A stretch of DNA of 64,000 nucleotides from Lachnospiraceae bacterium (GTDB lineage Bacteria; Bacillota; Clostridia; Lachnospirales; Lachnospiraceae): NCBI GenBank assembly GCA_024695665.1, contig JAILHT010000088.1:1-64000 (forward strand), in the 5' to 3' direction. Shown here piece after piece: positions 34,909 through 41,398 of the stretch. A model generated the notes under the pieces. That model was not told where the DNA came from. It did not search any database and saw nothing but the letters and a program-made list of their open reading frames with translations. How positions within the stretch are numbered: position 1 is the first letter of the stretch; every line of letters begins with the position of its first letter. Made by a program: the position numbers and the translations under genes.

Positions 34909-35484
34909 ATGAATCCAACTGCAACCATATATATGAAAAACGGTAAGAAAATACTGATTGAGTTGTTGCCGGAAAGTGCGCCAAATACTGTAAACAGTTT
35001 TATAAATGTGGCGACGAAGGGAATAATGAACAATCATGCCATACAGAGAATCGTACCGGGAAACTGGGTGGATGTGACATACAGCGCTTTTCATAGTGAT
35101 GAGGCAAAATATCTCATTCCAAACGAATTTGAATTGAATCCCGATGTAGAACCTTTGGATTCACATCCGGGATGTGTATGTATGGGAGGATACGGTGAGG
35201 CAGGGCTTGCCGGAGCCGAGTTCTTCTTTCCTCTGAGGGACTGTCCGGAGCACAAAGGAACTTATCCTGTATTTGGAAAAGTTTTGGAGGGGATGGATGA
35301 GATTTTTAGACTTGAAAAAGTAAAGACCCGTCCTGTTACTGATTATCCGGATCCTGCAATTGAGGTAAACGAGCCGGTTGAACCTGAGATTATAGATAAG
35401 GTTGAAGTAGAGCTTAACGGATATGAATTCAAGGAACCCGTTTTGATGGAAAAACAGGACCTTCCGGAATGCTGGAAGATCTGA
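34909..35484 (+). CDS. Cyclophilin-type peptidyl-prolyl isomerase
   Basis: 191-residue cytoplasmic PPIase. It keeps the cyclophilin frame (APNTVNSFINVATKG, NNHAIQRIVPGNWV for the usual F-H-R-I/V region, AGAEFFFPLRD and YPVFGKVLEGMDE). The catalytic arginine is in IQRI; the usual GNGTGG loop is not recognisable, as in divergent bacterial members. The last 50 residues (after EVNEPVEPE) extend beyond the fold. No signal peptide. It ends 3 bases from the convergent ECF gene, with no terminator between them. Confidence 0.85.
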   Translation: MNPTATIYMKNGKKILIELLPESAPNTVNSFINVATKGIMNNHAIQRIVPGNWVDVTYSAFHSDEAKYLIPNEFELNPDVEPLDSHPGCVCMGGYGEAGLAGAEFFFPLRDCPEHKGTYPVFGKVLEGMDEIFRLEKVKTRPVTDYPDPAIEVNEPVEPEIIDKVEVELNGYEFKEPVLMEKQDLPECWKI

Positions 35485-35487
35485 TGA

Positions 35488-36024
35488 TTAATCTCTTTTA
35501 TTAAGCGTTTCATTCTTTACTCTGGTAAGAATGTGATTTAAAGGTCTAAAAAGTATAAACGCACCGATTCCGTTTGATATTCCGTGGAGGATGTCATAAG
35601 GAATTCCTGCGACCCACCAGGCGAAAGCGGTACTCACACCACCGATAAAAAAATAGGGAATTGTACAGAGTGCGCCGAAAAAAAGACCAAAACACGTAGC
35701 CAAAACCACAAATGGCCATGAAGAAGTACTTTTTCTAAGAAGAAGAGTGAGAATAACGAGTATTGGCCAGATGTAAAAATACATTATGGTCCAAAGACCA
35801 AAACCCCATACGACACATTCAAGACCTACAAAAGCCCACACAGACACAAGGGTCTTAGGCCCCAGATAGAGAGTGAATAATATTATAAAAAGAGTCACAA
35901 ACTCGACGTTTGGGATACTTTGAAAAACAAATTTTACGGTTTCAAGCATAGCGGCCATCATTCCGATGGTCGCTATATCTTTAACCGTAAATATAATCTT
36001 GTGATTAGTTTCCTGCTGTTTCAT
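35488..36024 (-). CDS. ECF-type transporter S component, probably for a cobalamin-related compound
   Basis: 178-residue membrane protein with about five or six spans and the N-terminal TIGMMAAM segment typical of ECF S components that dock a shared EcfT/EcfA module. The YFFIGGVSTAFAWWVAGIPYD region resembles vitamin-type S components. It overlaps the 3' end of the upstream lipoprotein gene by 20 bases and neither candidate start (36024 or 36042) has a good SD, so translation is probably coupled. The cobalamin riboswitch ahead of the operon suggests a corrinoid or precursor as substrate. No energising module lies nearby. Confidence 0.82.
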   Translation of the reverse strand: MKQQETNHKIIFTVKDIATIGMMAAMLETVKFVFQSIPNVEFVTLFIILFTLYLGPKTLVSVWAFVGLECVVWGFGLWTIMYFYIWPILVILTLLLRKSTSSWPFVVLATCFGLFFGALCTIPYFFIGGVSTAFAWWVAGIPYDILHGISNGIGAFILFRPLNHILTRVKNETLNKRD

Positions 36025-36547
36025 ATTTAAGTTCGTACGCATCGCCGTCAGTTACAGGCTGTGTGTCCGCTCCATACATTCCATATTCACCGTTTACATA
36101 AATAGCCCAATAAGCTCCGTCAGCATCGTAATCAGCGGTGAGTCCGTTTACAGCTGTGATGTAAAAGCCGTATGTATCATCATATCCCTCGACAGTGAGA
36201 TCTTCAATATCATCGAATACTTCGGAAAGATACTCTGCATCTGTGTTGGCTTCATAGCTGGTGCTGTTTCCTTCGTTGTCAACTACAGTCAAAGTCACAT
36301 CCTTTGTTCCTTCAGAAGTTACTTCTGTCTCAGCTGCTTCGGTAGAGGCAGCTTCTGTTTCGGTAGTTTCAGCCTCGGTAGTATCAGTTTCGGTTGTTTC
36401 AGTTTCAACTGTCTCGGTAACTTCGGTCTCTACTGTTTCGGTTGAAGAAGCGCTTTCCTGCTTTGATCCGCATCCTGCCACAAGAAGCATAGCGCTCAGT
36501 GCTGAAACTAAAGTTACAGCAACGATTGATTTTGTTCTGTTTTTCAT
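36005..36547 (-). CDS. DUF4430 lipoprotein, probable corrinoid-binding protein
   Basis: 180-residue lipoprotein: signal peptide to the lipobox LVAGC (Cys26), then a Thr/Glu-rich acidic linker of about 50 residues with repeated TET/TEA units. A C-terminal DUF4430 domain follows (TLTVVDNEG, then GAYWAIYVNGEYGMYGADTQ and DGDAYELKYE). DUF4430 is related to the beta domain of transcobalamin and intrinsic factor. With the B12 riboswitch upstream and an ECF S component downstream, an extracellular corrinoid-capture role is a well-founded inference. GGAGGATCATTATG gives a clear start. Confidence 0.9.
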   Translation of the reverse strand: MKNRTKSIVAVTLVSALSAMLLVAGCGSKQESASSTETVETEVTETVETETTETDTTEAETTETEAASTEAAETEVTSEGTKDVTLTVVDNEGNSTSYEANTDAEYLSEVFDDIEDLTVEGYDDTYGFYITAVNGLTADYDADGAYWAIYVNGEYGMYGADTQPVTDGDAYELKYETAGN

Positions 36548-36586
36548 AATGATCCTCCTATTTTGGAATTTTTAATCCGGACACAT

Positions 36587-36620
36587 AAAAAAGAAAAGCC
36601 CCGCCGTAAGACAGAGGGAC
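36587..36620 (-). terminator. Riboswitch expression-platform terminator
   Basis: On the minus strand GTCCC (36620-36616) pairs with GGGGC (36602-36598), followed by TTTTCTTTTTT. It sits between the aptamer and the lipoprotein ATG, so it could be the ligand-dependent terminator. Confidence 0.55.
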
Positions 36621-36710
36621 AAAAGATACCGACAAATATTGTCATAAAATGATAAATAGATGTACGATCAAGTCCTCGTGATCCGGAAAATCAATTCCTG
36701 TACTTTTTTA

Positions 36711-36869
36711 TAAACGGCAGGTTTCCTGGCTTTGGCGTCATCATATCCCATCGCCTTCCCAACAAAAGTCAGTGGCATAAAGATAGGATACTCGTCCATC
36801 ACAGTGACGGGATCGTGCGGGATTTGCACCTGCTTCCCTTTTACCCTCCTGTTATGGAGGCACCGTTTA
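36711..36869 (-). promoter_or_regulatory. Cobalamin riboswitch
   Basis: Read on the minus strand, the aptamer contains GCAGGTGCAAATCCCGCAC, then GATCCCGTCACTGTGA, GCCACTGAC, GGGAAGGCGATGGG and the B12 box GCCAGGAAACCTGCC. P1 is closed by TAAACGG (36869-36863) pairing with CCGTTTA (36717-36711), 7 of 7. These are the conserved elements of the AdoCbl-type aptamer. It controls the DUF4430-ECF operon, presumably repressing it when cobalamin is abundant. Confidence 0.95.
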
Positions 36870-36888
36870 CACAATTTTTGTTCGCATC

Positions 36889-36917
36889 ATTCTATCATAT
36901 TTCATTTTGTGTGTGAA
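36889..36917 (-). promoter_or_regulatory. Promoter of the riboswitch transcript
   Basis: On the minus strand TTCACA (36917-36912), a 17-bp spacer and an extended -10 TGATAGAAT place the transcription start just ahead of the aptamer. Confidence 0.65.
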
Positions 36918-37058
36918 TAGTGAGAATGTCTTTTTTAGTATAATTTAAGTATATTGTCGAAATAAAATGTGATAAAATTTATTAATAGCAGAAATGTATG
37001 ACTGATTTGATAGGAAAAATCAGACAATCAAATTATAATTGGGAGGAAGGGTTTTATT

Positions 37059-38615
37059 ATGGAAAATATTCCTGTTATCAAAGTCGGTATTGTTGCGGTG
37101 AGTCGTGATTGTTTTCCGGCACCGCTTGCGGTGGGGCGCAGAAAGGCGGTAGCGGAGGCCTACAGAGTCAAATACAATCCGGATGATATTTATGAATGCC
37201 CTATTACCATAGTCGAGAGCGAAATCGATATGGTAAATGCGATAAAAGACGTGAAAGATCATGGATGTAATGCGGTATGCGTATATCTCGGAAACTTTGG
37301 ACCGGAGATAGCAGAGACGCTTCTTGCAAAACATTTTGACGGACCCGTAATGTACAGTGCGGCAGCAGAGGAGTCAAAGAACACACTTGGAGTCGAGGGA
37401 AGAGGAGACGCTTACTGCGGAATGTTGAACGCTTCCTACAACCTTGCATTAAGAAATGTGAGAGCATGGATACCGGAGAATCCGGTCAGAGATGCCGAGG
37501 GAGTTGCAGAAAATATACACGATTTTCTTCCTATTGCAAGAGTGAGAATCGGACTTGAAAATCTCAAGATCATCTCATTCGGACCTAGACCTCAGAATTT
37601 TCTTGCATGTAATGCACCGATAAAGCAGCTTTACAATCTCGATGTTGAAATCGAGGAGGAGTCTGAGCTTGATCTTTTTGAAGCATATGAGAAGCATTAC
37701 TGCCCTGAGAAATACAATCTCGATCCGGCTGTAGTGAAAGCTCAGAATGAGAGAATAGCAGATATCAAAAAAGATATGATGAGAGAGCTATCCCTTGATG
37801 AAGAAAAGATTTCAGAGGCACAGTCACAGATGTTAGACAAGTTTGCTGCATATGAGGCAACACTTCTTGACTGGGTGGATGCAAATATCGGATACAGAAA
37901 ATATGTAGCCCTCACAACAAAATGCTGGCCGGCATTCGAGGATATGTTCAAGTTTGTTCCTTGTTTTGTCAACAGTCGTCTTACGGGAAGAGGAATTCCT
38001 GTTTCATGTGAGGTCGATATCTACGGAACACTCTCGGAGTATATCGGAATCTGCATAAGCGGAGAGCCTGTCACCTTGCTTGACATCAACAACTCCGTAC
38101 CGGCTGATATGTACAAGGAGAGCATAAAAGGAAAATTTGATTATGATTACAAGGCAACCGATGTATTTATGGGATTCCACTGTGGAAATACCTGCTCGGC
38201 AAAACTTGTAAATCCACATATTGGATACCAGAAGATCATGGCGAACACACATCCGAAGGAGTGGTGCGACGGAACGATGGAAGGAGATATTTCTGCAGGA
38301 GATATCACTTTCTACAGACTTCAGTCTACAGCGGACGCAAAACTCAGAGCATATGCCGCTGAGGGAGAGGTTCTTCCGGTTGCCACACAGTCCTTTGGTT
38401 CAATCGGAGTTTTTGCCATAAAAGAGATGGGACGTTTCTATAGATATGAGCTCATAGACAAAAACTATCCGCATCACGGAGCTGTCATGTTCGGACATTA
38501 CGGAAAGACACTTTTTGAAGCACTCAAATTTATAGGAGTCGATCCGGCTGAGATCGGATACAACAGACCTGCGGGAGACCGATATGCAACGGAGAATCCG
38601 TGGGGTACACTTTAA
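37059..38615 (+). CDS. L-fucose/D-arabinose isomerase family protein
   Basis: 518-residue ketol isomerase of the FucI/AraA superfamily. Candidate manganese ligands are Glu in SCEVDIYG, Asp in LLDINNS and the C-terminal His in HHGAVMFGHYGKTL. The segment MFGHYG matches the conserved FucI end. It lacks companion fucose genes (no kinase, aldolase or permease nearby) and lies only 18 bases upstream of a flavodiiron gene, an odd pairing. The sugar is therefore uncertain. GGGAGGAAGG precedes the ATG. Confidence 0.85.
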   Translation: MENIPVIKVGIVAVSRDCFPAPLAVGRRKAVAEAYRVKYNPDDIYECPITIVESEIDMVNAIKDVKDHGCNAVCVYLGNFGPEIAETLLAKHFDGPVMYSAAAEESKNTLGVEGRGDAYCGMLNASYNLALRNVRAWIPENPVRDAEGVAENIHDFLPIARVRIGLENLKIISFGPRPQNFLACNAPIKQLYNLDVEIEEESELDLFEAYEKHYCPEKYNLDPAVVKAQNERIADIKKDMMRELSLDEEKISEAQSQMLDKFAAYEATLLDWVDANIGYRKYVALTTKCWPAFEDMFKFVPCFVNSRLTGRGIPVSCEVDIYGTLSEYIGICISGEPVTLLDINNSVPADMYKESIKGKFDYDYKATDVFMGFHCGNTCSAKLVNPHIGYQKIMANTHPKEWCDGTMEGDISAGDITFYRLQSTADAKLRAYAAEGEVLPVATQSFGSIGVFAIKEMGRFYRYELIDKNYPHHGAVMFGHYGKTLFEALKFIGVDPAEIGYNRPAGDRYATENPWGTL

Positions 38616-38633
38616 CACAGGAGGAGAAATTAT

Positions 38634-39833
38634 ATGTACAATGTCAGAAAAGTAGGCGAAGACATCTGGTGGTTAGGAGCATCCGACAGAAGACTGGAGC
38701 TCTTTGAGAATGTTTATCCGGTTCCGGAAGGAATGTCATACAACAACTATCTGATATCCGATGAGAAGACTTGTCTGATGGATGGAATAGATTCGGCAGT
38801 CGAAAGATTTTTTATAGAAAATCTTGAGCATGCCCTGGATGGAAGAACACTGGACTATATGGTCGTTCAGCATATGGAACCTGATCATTGTGCATGTATT
38901 CCAAATTTGCTTTTAAAATATCCGAATATGAAGGTTGTCACATCACAGAAGGCACTTCAGATGGTGAGCCAATTCTACGGTATTGATATATTGGACAAGG
39001 CGATAGTGATAAAAGAGGGAGATACGCTTGAACTTGGAAAGCACACCTTAAAATTCATGGCGGCTCCGATGGTTCACTGGCCGGAGGTTATGGTTTCCTA
39101 TGACACATATGCCGGAGCACTTTTCTCGGCAGATGCATTCGGAACCTTCGGTGCAATGAGCGGTAATATTTTTGCTGATGAAGTAGACTGGGAGAGAGAC
39201 TGGGCGGATGAGTCCAGAAGATATTATGTAAATATTGTAGGAAAATACGGAGTTCAGACAACTGCTCTCTTAAACAAGGCAAAGGCACTTGACTTAAAAC
39301 TTATACTTCCTCTTCACGGACACATATGGAGAGAGAATATTGACGTGTTGCTCGATCGATACAGCAAATGGGCGTCATATACACCGGAGAAGAAATCTGT
39401 AGCAATATTTTGTGGATCGGTTTACGGAAATACACAGAATGCGGCTGATATCTTATCGGTTATGCTTGCAGAGAAAGGTGTTAAGGACGTAAGAGTATAT
39501 GATGTGTCAAAGACACCGGTCTCCGAACTTGTTTCGAGAGCATTCGAGTACTCGACATTGGTTTTTGCATCCGCAACATACAATGGAGAGATCTTTGACA
39601 ATATGCATGTTTTGTTGACGGATATCAAGAATCACAATCTGTCCGGAAGAACGGTTGGATTCATCGATAACGGCAGCTGGGCTGCAGTGGCAAACAAAAA
39701 GATGAGGGAATGTGTTGAGACAATGAAGAATATGACGGTTGTAGAACCGCTCGTATCATTAAAGTCTGCTGCGGATCAATCCACACTCGATTCATTAAAA
39801 GCGCTCTGCGATGCCCTTGTAGATTCGCTGTAA
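38634..39833 (+). CDS. fprA: Flavodiiron protein (class A), oxygen/NO reductase
   Basis: 399-residue enzyme reducing O2 to water or NO to N2O. The metallo-beta-lactamase domain carries the di-iron ligands His80-x-Glu82-x-Asp84-His85, His in MVHWPEV, Asp in SADAFGTF and His in LPLHGHIW. The C-terminal flavodoxin domain starts about residue 250 and binds FMN (FCGSVYGNTQNAAD). In clostridia it takes electrons from rubredoxin, an oxygen-scavenging role that fits rubrerythrin and superoxide reductase elsewhere in the window. SD GGAGGAG. Followed 37 bases later by the acidic lipoprotein gene. Confidence 0.96.
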   Translation: MYNVRKVGEDIWWLGASDRRLELFENVYPVPEGMSYNNYLISDEKTCLMDGIDSAVERFFIENLEHALDGRTLDYMVVQHMEPDHCACIPNLLLKYPNMKVVTSQKALQMVSQFYGIDILDKAIVIKEGDTLELGKHTLKFMAAPMVHWPEVMVSYDTYAGALFSADAFGTFGAMSGNIFADEVDWERDWADESRRYYVNIVGKYGVQTTALLNKAKALDLKLILPLHGHIWRENIDVLLDRYSKWASYTPEKKSVAIFCGSVYGNTQNAADILSVMLAEKGVKDVRVYDVSKTPVSELVSRAFEYSTLVFASATYNGEIFDNMHVLLTDIKNHNLSGRTVGFIDNGSWAAVANKKMRECVETMKNMTVVEPLVSLKSAADQSTLDSLKALCDALVDSL

Positions 39834-39870
39834 AAACAATCTGATAAGTCTTTATGAAAGGCGGTGTCCT

Positions 39871-40170
39871 ATGAAAAACAGAAAGATAATAGGAATGATA
39901 GGGGCATTGGTATTTTCTGCCGCAACCGCAGTCGGATGCGGAAGTGCATCCGAGGAGGTAAAAGAAGCGGATGAGGTCGAGAGCGAGGACCAATCCGAGG
40001 AGGAGTCCGAGGAGGAGACGCAGACGGAAAATGAGACCAAGTCGCCTGAAAAGGACACGGAGGAGACTGAGATAATGATTGAGACAGAGTATGACCCGGC
40101 AACGGAGATTCCTACTTTGGTATATGGTCCACCTGAGACATTTGAAGATACAGAAACCTCCGAGGAGTGA
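39871..40170 (+). CDS. Small acidic lipoprotein with a VYGPP motif, candidate radical SAM partner
   Basis: 99-residue lipoprotein. Signal peptide to the lipobox AVGC (Cys23), then about 50 residues dominated by Glu, Asp, Ser and Thr, then a short non-acidic core IPTLVYGPPETF before an acidic tail. There is no folded domain. The gene is 13 bases upstream of a radical SAM/SPASM enzyme, which suggests it is that enzyme's substrate. It resembles the 'putative lipoprotein, rSAM/lipoprotein system' pairs catalogued in TIGRFAMs (TIGR04133/04134 as I remember them; not checked). AAAGGCGG precedes the ATG. That it is modified at YGPP is a hypothesis. Confidence 0.82.
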   Translation: MKNRKIIGMIGALVFSAATAVGCGSASEEVKEADEVESEDQSEEESEEETQTENETKSPEKDTEETEIMIETEYDPATEIPTLVYGPPETFEDTETSEE

Positions 40171-40183
40171 CGGACAAAAGAAT

Positions 40184-41293
40184 ATGCGAGATAAATATGC
40201 TGACCTGCCTGACTATGTCAAGGCAGGTCATTTCAAAAAATTAAATAAGTACAAAGAAAGCCTGAGGAAGGATCCAAAACTCAAATCGTTATTCATAGAG
40301 GCGACATTGAGATGCAACGAGCACTGTGTACATTGCGGGAGCAATTGCGGAGATCTCGTTTTAAAAGACGAGGTGGAAGATAAGCAGATAATCGAGGCAC
40401 TCGAAATATTGAAAGAGGACTTGATTCTGGAAAGCGAACCGCTTCCTTTTATCAGTGTCACCGGAGGTGAGCCGCTTCTTCGAAAAGGGTTATGTGATAT
40501 GATGCGTCAAATCCATGATATGGGTTACAAGTGGGGGATGACCACGAACGGGACACTTATCACAGAGGAGGTTGCCAAAGGGCTTAAAAATGCCGGGATG
40601 TATTCCGTGAGCATAAGCCTTGACGGATATGGTAAAACCCATGATGAATTCAGGCAGAAAGAAGGCGCCTATGAGGAGGCGCTGAAAGGTTTCGACAATC
40701 TTATAAAAGCAGAGATTCCTGTTTGCATGATAACTACGGTTGTTCACAAAAAAAATATAGGAGAACTCGATTCTATATATGAGGAGCTTGTCTTACACAA
40801 GGTGAAAAACTGGAGAATAATAAACGTTGAGCCTATAGGAAGAGCGTGCAAAAACAAGGAGATAATGCTGGATTCAAAGGACTACAAATATGTGATAGAC
40901 TATATCGCTTCGAGGTCTGACGATGCAAATATGGATGTGATATACAGTTGCAACCATTATCTTGGACTTCCGAATGAACGCAAGGTCAGACCGTGGTATT
41001 TTTTCTGTAGGGCGGGAATACAAGTCGCCTCCATACAGTACAATGGAGATATATGCGCGTGTCTGGATATAGAGAGGCGTCCGGAATTCAACTACGGAAA
41101 TATAAAAAAAGACAGAATATATGATGTCTGGAAAAACGGATTTAGGGTTTTCAGGGAGCACAAAGAGGAGAAAAGCGAGATGTGCAAAAAATGTCCGGAA
41201 AAAGAAAATTGTCAGGGCGGCGGATACCATACCTGGGACTTTGAAACCAATAATCCGAGGATATGTATGCCAAAAGAACTAGATATCATATAA
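40184..41293 (+). CDS. Radical SAM/SPASM peptide-modifying enzyme
   Basis: 369-residue enzyme. The radical SAM cluster is Cys44-x3-Cys48-x2-Cys51 (CNEHCVHC), with the SAM-binding VTGGEPLL motif and the beta-barrel NGTLI strand. The C-terminal SPASM region has auxiliary-cluster cysteines in FFCRAGIQ, GDICACLDI, SEMCKKCPEKENCQGG and ICMP. Such enzymes modify ribosomal peptides or proteins by forming thioether, C-C or other bonds. I chose ATG 40184; its ribosome site is weak and translation is probably coupled to the lipoprotein stop 13 bases upstream. There is no RRE domain, protease or exporter nearby, so the system differs from standard sactipeptide or ranthipeptide clusters. Confidence 0.93.
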   Translation: MRDKYADLPDYVKAGHFKKLNKYKESLRKDPKLKSLFIEATLRCNEHCVHCGSNCGDLVLKDEVEDKQIIEALEILKEDLILESEPLPFISVTGGEPLLRKGLCDMMRQIHDMGYKWGMTTNGTLITEEVAKGLKNAGMYSVSISLDGYGKTHDEFRQKEGAYEEALKGFDNLIKAEIPVCMITTVVHKKNIGELDSIYEELVLHKVKNWRIINVEPIGRACKNKEIMLDSKDYKYVIDYIASRSDDANMDVIYSCNHYLGLPNERKVRPWYFFCRAGIQVASIQYNGDICACLDIERRPEFNYGNIKKDRIYDVWKNGFRVFREHKEEKSEMCKKCPEKENCQGGGYHTWDFETNNPRICMPKELDII

Positions 41294-41299
41294 AAATGT

Positions 41300-41348
41300 T
41301 TCACAAACTCTTCAATTTTTTTCAAGGTCTTTTCAAGGTTGGGATAAT
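41300..41348 (+). promoter_or_regulatory. Hydrolase promoter with helically spaced TTCA direct repeats
   Basis: TTCA occurs at 41300, 41311, 41321 and 41332, spaced 11, 10 and 11 bases; the last two lie in exact TTCAAGGT copies. They end just before GATAAT (41343-41348), whose -35 position (41320-41325, TTTCAA) is poor. This layout is typical for OmpR-family activators binding direct half-sites, and an OmpR-family regulator is encoded in the same locus. Confidence 0.6.
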
Positions 41349-41398
41349 ATTATGTGATTATCATCACAGAAACGTATGAAAAGAAAGGAAAAGTATTA

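Noticed and set aside
37007-37039. Promoter TTGATA/TATAAT before the fucose-isomerase family gene
   Set aside because: The spacer is 21 bp and the start would fall in the ribosome site.
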